A DNA stretch of 64,000 nucleotides from Whalleya microplaca (lineage: Eukaryota > Ascomycota > Sordariomycetes > Xylariales > Xylariaceae): contig MU385737.1 of NCBI GenBank assembly GCA_022497155.1, positions 496,001 to 560,000 of the forward strand. The letters are read 5' to 3'. Of the stretch, positions 36,310-48,510 are shown in pieces. The stretch's first letter is position 1, and each line of letters begins with the position of its first letter. Under the pieces are notes generated by a model. That model was not told where the DNA came from. It made no database searches and saw nothing but the letters and a program-made list of their open reading frames with translations. A program made the position numbers and the translations under genes.

Positions 36310-37506
36310 TTGACACCGTTGAGGAAGCTGCTAATAATCATAGCGCTCCCTTCTCACTGTCGGGTGACTTCGGCAAAGAAACATGGAGTAAGCTTCTGGG
36401 CCACGACAGGACGCATCGACATTGAGCTTGCAAACGGATCTCCCCAATCATTCTTCGTTAAGATAATTTCAGACGATGTGGGAAAATCCATGACCAGCGG
36501 AGAGTTCGAGTCCATGCAGGCAATCAAATCGTTGCTTCCGAGCTTTGCGCCGAAACCGGTCTCACACGGGACGTACGAAACCAACCCTAACATTCACTTT
36601 TTCTTATGTGAGTTTAGAGACATGATAGAAAGCATGCCCGATCCGCACAAATTCGGTGCTCGCCTTGCAGCACTGCATCGGGATAGCAAGTCACCTAATG
36701 GAAAATTTGGGTTCCACATAACCACATACAGCGGCAATCTGCCACAGGTAGTAGACTGGGAGGATAGTTGGGAAACATACTTCACCAAGAGCTTGAAACT
36801 CGCTCTTGAGCTAGAACTCGCAGCTAAAGGACCAGACCCGCAGTTTGATTTTTTATTGCCTGTTCTGTTTAACTCGGTCATACCCCGACTCCTTCGCCCC
36901 CCTGGAGAGTGATGGACGTTCGGTTAAGCCTTGTCTTGTTCATGGCGATCTCTGGTATGCCAACTCAGGGATAGATGCTGAGAGCGGGGAACCTTTGGTA
37001 TTCGATGCATGCTGTTTCTATGCTCATAACGAGTGTAAGTCCATTAATGTCGAGGAATACCTAATTTTACATCCGAAGAGCTTGGCTTACATTGGTGGTC
37101 AACGCAGATGAGTTCGGTCAGTGGCGCCCGATATGCAATAGGTTCGGGGCCGAATACCTGGAAGCCTATCAATCCTATATGCAGATATCACCGCCAGAAG
37201 AGGACTATGATGGTCGATTGGATCTATATAAATTGTAAGACACAACTTAAGAAACACCCCTTTCCGCGGCTAACATATTAAAGACGATTTAACACCCACG
37301 TCTCCGCCCTGTTTACCGGTAACCAAACACTAAGAAAACAGTAAGTATTTCCACGAAGCGACATTTAGGTGTACCTGTAACTGATGAATAATGATAGGAT
37401 GCTTGGCGATATTCGTGATCTTGTTCAACGTTATGGAAATTTAGAGGGAGACTCGAAAGCAGCGTTATCAGACTCAGTAGGCTTTAAGATGAGAACATCT
37501 GGCTAA
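36310..37506 (+). pseudogene. Fructosamine/ketosamine-3-kinase family gene, frameshifted
   Basis: The family phosphorylates sugar adducts on proteins, leading to deglycation. Frame 36310-36912 reads CRVTSAKKHGVSFWATTGRI, APKPVSHGTY and FGARLAALHRDS, then meets a stop because a run of six C (36897-36902) shifts the frame by one. The continuation reads PLESDGRSVKPCLVHGDLWY with the catalytic HGDLW..N, then FDACCFYAHNE. Introns 37035-37107, 37235-37283 and 37341-37397 are intact and restore EFGQWRPICNRFGAEYLEAY, YKLRFNTHVSALFTGNQTL and MLGDIRDLVQRYG to a stop at 37504-37506. No ATG opens the first frame, and the likely N-terminus is in another frame, so at least one more lesion is probable. Conserved splice sites suggest recent loss or a sequence error. 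Confidence 0.75.
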
Positions 37507-38621
37507 TTGGACAGCTGGGGTGCCATATTCTATATATTCTGTTAGAAGGCCAGCAGGCCAGCAGACGTGATGAATCATAGCTAATGACAATTGTCTAGCA
37601 TGTGGTTCTTCAGAAGGAAAGTTTATAATTTATGCTATATTTATCTCCATTATGAACTCACACACCCGGGATATAACTGCTATACGATTCTTCAAGTCTT
37701 GGCTTCGCCATTCGGGGTCTAGTGCATATGTATATTTGCAAGGCCCGTAGTCTACCAACTCACATCACGAAATACTGTACCTATATTATGCATGTAGTCT
37801 ATGGTTTCCCAATGGGAGCAACGGAGACCCACGTCGCTTGATCAGCTTGAGGGGACGATTACTGTTAGAATATAGGAGCTTGGGCGACATGCCGTACTAT
37901 AGTATAAAACATCCCGCGAGGGCTCTAGATACACTATGACTCAGACTTTATAGCAATCAACGAGTATTCAACTGATAAGTTTAATAGTTACTGTCCAGAA
38001 ATGGCTGCAAGAGCTCATGTTCCCTACTACGTATCTTACTATTATATCCCCAACCTTTAAATACTCTAGACATCCAATAGTGTTAATAACCGAAGACAAG
38101 CCTAGCTTGAAACCATTACTCTCCTGAGCGTCAGGCGTCCTTGGATCTTTCAGGGGTCATATAACAACTCACTTTATCGTGAGGATTAGCAATATATAAC
38201 CACTCTGTCCCAGTTTCCATGTTTGCAGATCCTTTATGTGTAACATAACAAGACCTGGTCGAATTAGTATACAGCATCCCTCGCACAGCAGGCAGTCGCT
38301 GCTCGAGTGTGATACGAGGGGGAAAGCATGGGAAGCAAAGTGACAGTATAACATAATAGATTGGAGCGTAATAATACTATGCAATCGTTCCGAATTATCT
38401 ATCTGGACGGACGTCTTTGCCAACGGGACGTTAGAGATAAGGTTCTGACGGCTGACCCAAGGTTTGGGGCCATGTATCTCAGAATTTCTTTTAATGATGA
38501 TAAGTTCATACCAAGGTGGCATATGGATGATTGGACTGTTTGATAGCATAAAAATTGGTTGCCATTTGTTTGGATTTGAATTCGGCTACGAACAACCTCC
38601 CATATTGCGTTTGTATATTTT
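37507..38621. other. Intergenic interval
   Basis: No gene supported. A 60-codon plus frame at 38361-38543 overlaps a longer minus frame; neither is recognisable. Confidence 0.55.
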
Positions 38622-40462
38622 CTAAGACGCGTAAAGATTTCGAATTCTTATGCGCGGGTTAAAGACGTCAATGCCGAAAAGTCTACGCTCACGGACGATC
38701 ACTATGGAAACTTCTAGTCCACTATCAAGAATCTGGCACTTCTTGAAGACCGGGCCATCGCGGTCGGGGATTAACTGATATGATGCTTCAGAACCTTGCT
38801 CTTGTCCAGATGTCCTAGGATGAGAACCAGAACGGCGAGCCCGCTCAAGTGTTCGGTCAACTATTTCGCAAAGAATCATCGTCGAGCCTAGCCGTCTGGC
38901 TAGGTTGATTCGAAGGGAAATACTGGGGCCATCATCACTTCTTAGTGCGTAAGCGTTATGGAAATGTTTAAAACCATCCTGGACTTGCCTCTCTTCAGAT
39001 CTGTCTTCTGGACGAGACGGTAGAGCGTCGAGTGCGACGTAACTGAGGCCACCCGAGACCCAGGTTGGCAGCGATACCCGTGTTTCGTATTCCTCTGGAT
39101 GGCTGTCGGAAATAAAACACGTTTTGAAGTCCCACTTGGAGTATTCTTCTTCACGTACCACATAAAACCACGGACCGACCCGAGAGAAGATATACGATGT
39201 TGAATGATCGAGGATCGGAGTCCGGGAAACACGCTGCAAGACGATGGCAACTCTGGAACTCAAATCCAATGCCTCTTTCAGCTGAGAAAAAACGGTAAAG
39301 GTCGCCGTGATATCGTCGGTTGTCTCTCGTTTCACGCAGCAGTTGAGAGCCGCCAGATACAGGTCATGCTTACAAGAGCTCCACAGCGCCCTGAGCTCTG
39401 GGTATACAACTAACTGCATCTCCTCAACTTTCATTAACGGGAGATTGATTCGCAAGCCACGGTAGGGGTTGATGAATTGCGCATCGGGGAAGCGACCAGC
39501 TGCTACTGGTATAAAAACTCGATTCCGGTGGAAAGCCGAAGGACTCTGCGCTAGCATTTTGACGGGCTGCCAGTGGACTGGAGAATCGTCCGAGTCTTCC
39601 CCGTCAGTAGACTCTCCGTCACGGGATGCAGCTACATTCCTCTTGCTAGATGTAACGGATAAACTATCTGAAGCTTTACAATCCCAAAGAAAGATCGTAT
39701 GGTCTTCGGTTGCCCTCAGAATTTGTTCCTGTAAGCGGCCAAATGCTTTAGAGCCTTCGCCGTACAATAAGGTCATATTGACATCGAATATCCCCAAGAG
39801 AGAGTACGCCATATCTTCGACCCTAGTCGTTTGCCGCTTATTAGCCCAATGCATTCTTGTTGCTACTGATATCTCTGAAATCGGTATATCGTGGCTCAAA
39901 ACGAGCTTATGTATACCGGTGATAGACTCGATGATTTCGTTTAAACCCAGCTTCGTTCCAATGTAATTCCAGGGGTGTGAATAGAAGACAACGTCGAAAG
40001 GTGCCACCAATTCCTGTAGTGTCCAGCCTCGGAAGAACCAGCGGGAAGAGTGCAAATCGCTCTCCAGCGAGGAAGTGATGTCGCTTAAGTAAACGTAGCA
40101 TACCATCGACCTCGCATACCACTGGAACATAGAATTGATGGCTTCCGATAGTTCTGCGCTAAGGAAGCGTCAGCAATAACGCTCATTGACGGGTCTGCTA
40201 GCAATCAAATGTAGCTATACCTTGACGTTTTATCAATGCAACAGGTATCTACCCAGGCCCAATCCCAACCGTCGTCTCTAGCCTGGCGGCAACAAGACTC
40301 AATCTTCCGAAACCCATGCTTCTTCTTCGCAACATCGATGTCTAGCATATCCTGCAAAAGAACCTCGTCATCTTCCCAGGTATGTGACAAAATAGCGTAT
40401 TCTGGGACGGACTTCCCAATGAACTCATGAATCACAAATGTCTCCACGTTGATCAGTCGCAT
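38622..40462 (-). CDS. HET-domain (heterokaryon incompatibility) protein
   Basis: HET-domain proteins trigger programmed cell death when unlike strains of filamentous ascomycetes fuse. Exons 40462-40221 and 40158-38622 (intron 62 nt) give 592 aa and restore DKTS-SAELSEAINSMF. The N-terminus MRLINVETF is the usual opening of this group. The HET domain covers roughly residues 20-170 with AILSHTWEDDE, DDGWDWAWVDTCCIDK, SRWFFRGWTLQELVAP and the following RVEDMAYSLLGIFDVNMTLL block. The C-terminal 350 residues have no recognised NACHT, WD40 or TPR module, so it is a stand-alone HET protein of a common type. The antisense frame at 39469-39966 is a shadow. Confidence 0.93.
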
Positions 40463-43217
40463 CCTATAAGCACGTCTGCCAGAGCAACGATCTCCATGGA
40501 TAGCTACATAAGCAAAGATGAGATTCGGAAAAACGGCTCATAAGACAGAGCACCCGAGTAATCACAATTTCATTCGACTTGCTTTTCAATAGCGCTTCAC
40601 AGCTGAATCCTCAGTATCGCCGACCCGAGGGACTAGCGGGGTCACCCTCTCATTACTATTGGCGGCAGCTGCATCTGTGGCTGAAACTCGCAGCTCAGCT
40701 TCGGCTTTTGTTGCAAAGAGATACAGCAATACTGGCTTACTTTCGTCTGTCGGTAGATGTCTCCATCGTTGCGAGAATCACAGCTCGCCAAGACGCTGAT
40801 GTACAATGAAGAAAAATATTGTATTGTGTTTATGAATCTCACAAGAATGGGAACGACCGTTTCTGTAATAGACTAAATGTGGCCATCACAAGGGTCAGCA
40901 TTGATCTGATCTCATTTACGACATCTTAATGGTGGCGTGCAATGTGTCGGCAAATATGTCCAAATATTTGGCCAATCGAGTCTAGACAAAGGGCAGGCTG
41001 CTCTGGCGATAACTTCATCATCATCTATACGGAGTATCTGTTAGCGGATTCACCCCAGCACGTGACTCACCCACAGCACTTACAAGTAACGAAGCGAGTG
41101 TGGGCGAGTTACGTGATGAATAATTCGATATGGAAATGTCAGACTACCTGGCACTGTTAGAAAAATAGGCAATATAATGGTAGCAGGTACGATATAGGTA
41201 ATGTTGAGCGTTGTTCGGCACTAAGCAATAGTCCCCCGAAATGCTCCGGACCACGTGCTATCCTTGTACCAGGAACCGCGATTGTACTGCGAATAGTAGC
41301 AGTCCAACAAACACAGCTTGCCCTGCTTGCTAGACTCAGGGGACCCCACAGGATCCCTGTCGTGACAAACAACAATAGAAGACATGTTCAGTATCTGAGA
41401 TGATCATATCTTCTTAGTTCTCTCCTTTAATCAGCGTCTTGGCCAGATCTCGGCCTCCATATGTACACAGAGTGTCATCATCTTGCTATATTGCTAATCT
41501 GATGCAAGATAATCATGTGCGTTGATAACTAGATATGCGTGTCAAACTTATCAACTGATCTAGTGGTTCTAGAACTTACATCACCAGTATTATTAGTACA
41601 GTTCATCGTCTTCCCCCCGTACTTTCAATTCCTCTTCGCTAACCACCAAACGCCCACTAAGATAGGGTTTGTTGATTGGTATTCTGCTTCGGAGAGGGGC
41701 TGGTGCTGTTACTCGAGACGATCCGGTAAGGATGATGCCTAGCCATGAAGTATTCGCCTCAAAGTCAACGCGGTATCAAGACAGACAAACCAGTGGACGG
41801 CTGATCTGGTATCGGTCCATCTTGATTGTTTACATACCGGTCACACTCAATGTAGCGCATAACATGATTGCAATGGGTAGCGAGTAGACCAATGGATCGG
41901 GGAGCGATACAAATACATTGCACGATCAATATTCCCTATGGAAGTTGCACTTCGATTTACGCGATGCCGGACATAGCAATGCTTGGAAGGTATTCCAGGG
42001 GATTGGGCGTTGCAGACCTTGGTCACCTTACGCTTGATGAGCCGAGGTGGTAGAAGCGGTTAGGCTCTAGGAAATTTACTCCCATTATAGCCACAAGCCG
42101 TATCCTTATGACTAAATACCCAGCCTATAATCATTTTCGCCCTGAGCTAAGACATTGGTAGCATTGGTTGAGGATAGACGTCGTGGGGCTATGGACCACG
42201 AGAAAGAAGACCCAAACAGCGTTGAGGTCGGCGATCAGCACTAAGGAAAGATAAAAGGGAGTCTAGAATATGTCCAACAAGCAGAACCAAGAGGCTAGCG
42301 GGAGCCCACAATTAACACAGAAAGATCATCTAGGCTAAGTCTCATTAGAGACGACACCGCCGACGACTAGACTGAGGCTACAGGCTATTTTATACACTGC
42401 ACCGAGCACCTCGTGGTATGAGCCATGGTCTCCGCAGAATTCGTCAGCGATAAGATGCTAATACAGCAAAGTGAGGTTGCCGAAAGCTGGAGACTTCCCC
42501 ACTGACATTTGCCGACAGGCTCCAAATGCCTTCACTGCTAGTCCCCTGAATTAGTCTTCATGCGGTCGCAACTAACGCGAATATAGTCTCTCTATTAAAA
42601 GGCGTCATTGTTATCTACATTTCTTTACAGGTTATAGCTAGGAATAATTATGCCGTTCACAGTTATCATTCACTGACATCGAAGCAGTACACAATGTGCT
42701 GGCGTCTGCCTTCGCATTTTGTACTGACTGAAGGTCAATGCAGTGCCTAATTGTTCCTATCCTTTAACATTCAATTGTCACCATGGTCGTTGTAACAAGC
42801 TCAAGCTCGCAGTTCGGGGCTGGAACATTCTGCGATTGGGTAAGAAGGGACACAAACCGAATAAATGGGGGTACGCGATCTAATAAGATTATCTGCGGTC
42901 AGATATGGGTGTAACGCGAATGGTGAATTTCAAGGGCCCGATGAGGTGATTCGTAGGTGCAGCTATTGTCGTCATTCCAAACAATGCCCTGTCCTAGTCG
43001 CAAACGCGATAAGAGCTTAATTATCTAACGCAAACATGGCACGCATTATTGCTAGAGCAAGGCGTGATTTCTCCAAGATAGGTATCATGAGTCGGTACTG
43101 GGAATAGCTTATAACGGCTGCCAACGTAGAAAACCGAAGCAATAGCTTGTCCAGAATCTTCATAACCCCGTCAAACTTTCGGTGGACAAAACTGTTGCAC
43201 AGTTGCATCTCGTCAGC
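40463..43217. other. Gene-free interval of 2.7 kb
   Basis: No gene supported. Small frames at 41539-41887 and 42780-42870 have protein-like patches without a recognisable domain. The final 200 bp are presumably the transporter promoter. Confidence 0.5.
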
Positions 43218-44648
43218 ATGGCAGATAAGACAGAAACGACGCGAGAAGGCACTCGAGCTGTCGAGCCCGAGCCCGTCCCTGGTGAGTCCATGGCCGAGAT
43301 GTCTCCTCTATCATTACTAACTTCTCCAGTCAAGTGGTATCGATCGGTATTTTACAATGCCACCATCCTTGGCATGTGCAGCTTTGCAGCTCCAGGGCTA
43401 TGGGGAGCAATGAACTCCTTGGGCGCCGGCGGCGCACAAGAACCCTATCTCGTTAATACTGGAAACGCCCTTACATTCTGTCTCATGGTCGTGTCTTGCT
43501 GGTTAACCAGTAGTATTGTCAAGTACATCGGTATAAAAGGCGCACTCTTTATTGGCACAATGGGTTACGCTCCGTACGGCGCCGGACTGTACCTGAACAA
43601 CCGATACGGGGTCGAATGGCTTGTGATTGTGGGCGCTGCCTTTTGTGGGATATCGGCTGGCATATTCTGGGCTGCCGAAGCTGCTATAGCCATCGCTTAC
43701 CCAGAGGCGCGAAATCGTGCAAGGATGGTGGCTTACTGGCTAACCTGGACGAGGGTCGGGCAGATCGTCGGAGGCGCCATCAACTTGGGCCTGAATGCAA
43801 CCAAGAATGGGGCCGGCAAGGTCTCGTACACGGTTTATCTGATATTCGTGGCTTTACAAGCATCCGGCACATTAGTGGCCCTTCTCCTAAATAAACCGTC
43901 ACAGGTTCAGCGCCCGAGTGGTGTGCCTGTCGAGCTTAACATCTTCGATAGCCCCTGGCAAGAAATCAAAGCTACGACAAGAGCCTTTCTCGAGAAGAAA
44001 TTTCTCCTCATCATCCTATGGATTGGCCAGGGCGTATATGCAGAAGCGGTCTTTTTCACCTACAACTCTCTCTGGTTCAGCGTACGTGCGCGAGCCCTCG
44101 GGTCGTTCTTGTCTGGAATAGTAGCAGTTATCGCTGGAAACCTCCTTGGTTTGTGGTTGGATCAGCACCACATTCCGCTCAGGAAGAGATCTCGCTGGGC
44201 TTTCATAGTTATCGTCACGTTGCAGGGCGCATGGTGGTTGTGGCTAACAATCAACGTCACCGAGTACCACAAGACCCAGCCAACATTCGACTGGATTGAT
44301 CCTGGATTTGGCAAGGGATTTGGAGTTTTCATTTTCCTCGTGGCCGGCTTCCAACTTAACTACAACTTCTCGTACTTCATCATCTCGCAGATATCCACGA
44401 GTCCACAGGAAACCATCCGACTAGCCGCTCTCTTGCGAGGGACAGAATCCGCTTGGCAAGCTCTTAGCTACGGATTGAATGCCATTCCAATCATTGCTGC
44501 CGTTGGCGGCCCCTATATCAACTTCGGCCTCTGGGCGCTTGCATTGATCCCGACATGGCTGGTGGTGAAGGACTTTGGCGTAAACAAAGACAAGGACGAT
44601 TTGGAAAACCTCGGCGAGGCACAGAGAGAAGATTTGCACAAAGAGTAG
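43218..44648 (+). CDS. UNC93-like MFS membrane protein (DUF895 type)
   Basis: Uncharacterised fungal UNC93-type proteins of the major facilitator superfamily; substrates unknown. Single exon, 476 aa; ATG 43218 (MADKTETT) was chosen over an upstream in-frame GTG. After a charged N-terminus (about 45 aa) come about 11 hydrophobic helices. Features of the group are WYRSVFYNATILGMCSFAAPG, the GIFWAAEAAIAIAYPEARNR segment in the middle of the first half, and the NYNFSYFIISQIS-LRGTESAWQALSYGLNA region near the end. The C-tail is acidic. The TauD-type dioxygenase follows on the same strand after 523 bp, so the transporter may import its substrate; this is inference from position only. Confidence 0.88.
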   Translation: MADKTETTREGTRAVEPEPVPGESMAEMSPLSLLTSPVKWYRSVFYNATILGMCSFAAPGLWGAMNSLGAGGAQEPYLVNTGNALTFCLMVVSCWLTSSIVKYIGIKGALFIGTMGYAPYGAGLYLNNRYGVEWLVIVGAAFCGISAGIFWAAEAAIAIAYPEARNRARMVAYWLTWTRVGQIVGGAINLGLNATKNGAGKVSYTVYLIFVALQASGTLVALLLNKPSQVQRPSGVPVELNIFDSPWQEIKATTRAFLEKKFLLIILWIGQGVYAEAVFFTYNSLWFSVRARALGSFLSGIVAVIAGNLLGLWLDQHHIPLRKRSRWAFIVIVTLQGAWWLWLTINVTEYHKTQPTFDWIDPGFGKGFGVFIFLVAGFQLNYNFSYFIISQISTSPQETIRLAALLRGTESAWQALSYGLNAIPIIAAVGGPYINFGLWALALIPTWLVVKDFGVNKDKDDLENLGEAQREDLHKE

Positions 44649-45171
44649 GCTGAATGCTGATAGCATATGGCTTCGATAGAGTCCGAAGATTAGAGAATCC
44701 GCGGTGGCAATAGAATAACCCTCACATAGTCCCCTGAATTCATATAGAGGTAGCTAGCTCAATCACTACAAAACGACTCTCGATTGGGATTCATGGAATC
44801 CTATTTCACTGATACAGCTATACCTATATAGTGAAATCCGCCACGTTGTTATATGTGTTAAATGCGACCTGCCTCATCGGATACGTTTGTAGCATCTAAA
44901 CACTCCTATAACAGTTCGCGGTTCAACTTCGGGGTCGCAGCAGACTGATGCGATAGTTCTCCAACTTCACGCCATCGACGGCACAACCTCAAGCAAAAAT
45001 GAACCAATGAAATACACCCTGCCATAGGTGGAATGTACGCGCACGTCATTGTTCAGTGCTTGACTCTATCCTGGGAACCGGGGATACGAGTATAAAGTAA
45101 AGCAAGCCAGATGAATAACATGATTCACGACTGTGCCTTTCTTAGACTACTATCTAATTACTCCAAGAACG
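44649..45171 (+). promoter_or_regulatory. Interval upstream of the TauD-type gene
   Basis: No gene. It should contain the 3' end signals of the transporter and the promoter of the dioxygenase. A CACGTCAT-like word lies near 45042; no firm element. Confidence 0.35.
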
Positions 45172-46395
45172 ATGGCGGCCCTTGAATCTCGGAAACACAT
45201 TTCTCAGGACTCTGGGTTCCCTATCACCATTCATCCAAACTTTTCTGAAAAAATCAAGGACCACGTACCTCCTGAACCTCCTCGAAAGGAGATCTTCCCA
45301 GACAAAGACCGGGCTGCCTTCGCAGATCCGGATAAGAAGGCACTGTTGGCAGGTTCCAAGAGGGTGGACCTGACAGAATCCATCGGCACGGTCCTAGAGG
45401 ATATCCAACTTTCTCAACTGAGTCCGCAGCAGCTCGACGAGCTTGCTCTGCTAGTAAACGAGCGTGGGGTAGTCTTCTTCCGTAACCAGGACTTGACTAC
45501 CGATCAACAGGAGAGACTCTTCGAGCATTACGGCACACTAGATCGTCATCCGGCTCAGAAGGATGTGAGGCACGTCGTGATTCGAGGGAGTCGCGATGAT
45601 CACCGCGAGGTGATGAAGTATACGCCTTGGCCTCAAGGAGATTTCCATGCCGATACCTCATTTGAAATCAACCCTCCTTCCTACTCGCTTTTGCGTATGG
45701 AGGAGCATCCGCCGCTAGGAGGGGACACTGCCTGGGTCTCGGGGTATGGCTTGTACGACACTCTAAGTGATGCGCTGAAGAAATTCGTGGAGGGCCTCCA
45801 CGCAGTTCACACTTCCCGGTTGCAGTACGACACGATATTAGACCTCTGGGGCGTGGGGCCGAACCGTGCCCCCATCGACTCCCACCACCCCGCCATCAGG
45901 ACCCATCCGGTCACGGGCTTAAAGGCTTTGAATGTGAATCCGGGATTCGTTACCGGATTCGCCGAGCTGAAGAAGTACGAGTCGGATAAGCTGTTAGACT
46001 TCTTCCACTTCCATATTCACTCCGCGGACGACCATTCCGTTCGATGGAAATGGGATGTCGGTAGCGCTGCCATGTGGGACAATAGGTTCGTGGCCGAAAG
46101 AAGAGCTCTACAGCCCCTCCTACGACTAATACCTTGCTAGATGCGTCTTGCACCGAGTTATCCCAGGTACCTACGAGGCACCTCGGCGGGGCATTCGTAC
46201 GACGGTCTTCGGAGAGAAACGTAAGCAACGCTACACATTAAACAGCCTCGTAGTTGGACTCTCTGACATTTTATAGCGTACTTCGATCCAGCGAGCGAAG
46301 GGAGGGCCGAAAGGGAGGCGAGACTCAAAAAGGCAAGTGCCAATGAGTCGAAGACACCCAATGCCGAGGAGATAGCCATCAATACGCCAGCTTGA
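45172..46395 (+). CDS. TauD/TfdA-family Fe(II)/2-oxoglutarate dioxygenase
   Basis: Relatives such as TauD and yeast Jlp1 oxidise sulfonates and release sulfite; others act on herbicide acids or carnitine precursors. Exons 45172-46085, 46141-46220, 46277-46395 give 371 codons (370 aa). The 55-nt first intron holds an in-frame stop; its removal restores AMWDN-RCVLHRVIPGTYEAPRRG. Iron ligands His159 and Asp161 (GDFHADTSFE) and His309 (VLHRVIPG), and the 2-oxoglutarate-binding Arg in RRGIRTT, are all present. ERGVVFFRNQDLTTDQQ and PPLGGDTAWVSGYGLYD are typical of the fungal TauD group. The start MAALESRK was preferred over an upstream in-frame GTG. Substrate unproven. Confidence 0.93.
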
Positions 46396-48491
46396 GCGTT
46401 CCGATTTGCGATATTCGACGCAACAGTTGAAGCCAAGGAGGAGAATCGACTAATGAGGAATGACACCGGCGGGTTGCATGCTTGCTGAGGCAGTATTTAT
46501 CGGAAATGTTGACAGCGACTTATTCTGTCTGCATACGAATTGAGCCTTCTAAGGCTACGGGGCTATTTACAGAATGCCATTGGATACCTATCCGTTTCTA
46601 TATATCCCTATGCGTAGCTCTATTCTTAGATGTAATACCTGCGCTCCTACGAACGGCCTAGTGCATGAAACGCATTCGTTCTCTTTCTAATTACACGCAC
46701 TTGACTGGCCATGTTGGCAAAAAAGGGTCTGGCACAGTCTAATGCCTGATGACCTGGATACAAAATGGTATCGCGACCGACGAAAGAGCCTTGAGCGGTA
46801 CTCGAAGGGATCTCGGGCGAGTGGACTGGACTACGGCTGTACATATGTTCGAGTATTTCAAGAACACCTACCTCAAGATTGACTCGTGCTTAGGAAATCG
46901 CGCAGGCTTGAGTCCTGCAGCTCTCATTTGATTCATTATGTTGTAGCTGATTGGCACATGATCGTCATTCGCTCATGCCACCTATCGTAAGTTGTAACGT
47001 CGATTAGCTAAGCTATAAACGCATCCAGAGCTGTACGTGTCTGCGTGTGTGTGCGTGTGCGTGCGTGTCCGTGTGTGTGAGCGGCATTCCGCATATGTGT
47101 GATGTTAAAAAACCCTGTATGTGGAGTTGATTTCAAGAGTGTAATGTAATGTGGTGATAAACCTAGATCACGACATCTCTATGCTGAATGAAGTGATTGA
47201 AAATAACTTATGGAGTTTTCAATCGCTTGATGTAGCTGCAGACGCTGTACATATGGGGCACGCTGTAGTGTAGGTATGACTCATCATCTCGCCGTATCCT
47301 CACACCCATTCATGTAGTCCTTTGAAGGACGAGTCCCAAGTAATTGCTTCATCGTAATGGTTCATTATCATAATCGCCCAATTCTTTGATAAGTAATCAA
47401 CGCATTGAAGAATGTGACTTGAGCAGTCGTAGTCGATCTCACGTACTATTGATGTAGGTACCTGTCTCCATGTATGTAGGTATTTACATATATTTACATA
47501 TATTGCCCGCCCTGCTTTTGCGATGAAGATGTCAACTCAATCATGAAGACTACATGTGCACGATCGACTGAAGCCCTAATAACACAGCGATTCAGCAATT
47601 TATCCTCATAAGGAGAGTATACGGTTATTGAAGTCCATAATCTCAATATGACGTCAATTTGTAAAGCCCTGAGGACCTCAAGGTTTTCAAAACTAACTGT
47701 ACATCATGAAAGGCTCTTATGGGAATTTCATACCTGATCAACTCGGTCTATTCTGGCCGTAGTCAATGAATGACTTATTTAATCATATCAAAGCTATCTT
47801 CTAGGATTGTGTTTTGGTATTGTCTGGACTTTTCCTGCAATTTTCAAATAAATCAAACTAGGTATGATAGTAAGTAGGGCAATTGGATATTTTTACTTTC
47901 TTTCATGACTTGTGATGATGAAAACATCCTTACTGCAGATACTGTATAAACGTGTCCAATTGCAAGCTTTAGACATATACACTCGATATGATTACATGTC
48001 AACCTAGGTAATCGCCATCAAGTCTGAGCCCCGTGTTATAAGTACCATGTAGATATCTTCTCATCTGTGGCCTTCATACGTACTTAAGTTCTTGTTCTGT
48101 ATCGTTTTATTCAATTAGACGGCATATATACCTGAGGCAACGGGGCCACTGCATATTGCGGCGGGTGGCCTAACAGGCTGACAGGCGACGTGCAGGTTTT
48201 AGCTGTAGGGTTGTGTGGATACTGGTTACAGGCGCCTAAGACCACCTGGGCACTTTCGGCGGGTCCCCGCCATTCGCCGATTTCCCCATTTACTAACTTC
48301 TCGCCTGTCGGGGTCTCACCGCGCAATTCCCCCAATTTCAACATCAATAGCTTGGACGACGAAAGCATGCGTATGGCCGATAACGCCGAAACAGAGCTAA
48401 CTTATGCACCGGCACTCGGCCTCATGAAGCTCTCTACACTCCCAGGCGGCGTAGACGACATTCATGCTCAACTTCGGCGGGATTCGGGAGA
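46396..48491. other. Intergenic interval of 2.1 kb
   Basis: No firm gene before 48190. It contains a GT-rich microsatellite at 47035-47081. An overlapping open frame at its right end (48190-48510) is listed separately. Confidence 0.55.
47035..47081. repeat. (GT/GC)n microsatellite
   Basis: Imperfect dinucleotide run of TGTG/TGCG units. Confidence 0.9.
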
Positions 48492-48510
48492 ATGGATCTG
48501 GAAGACATGA
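48190..48510 (+). other. Open frame overlapping the start of the zinc-cluster regulator
   Basis: A 106-codon frame rich in Ser-Pro-Asn (SPISPFTNFSPVGVSPRNSP) then acidic text (LDDESMRMADNAETELTYAP) ends inside the regulator's first codons in a different frame. It looks like real protein. It could be an N-terminal exon of the regulator, a regulatory upstream ORF, or a frameshifted extension. No consistent splice pair to the regulator's frame was found. Confidence 0.4.
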
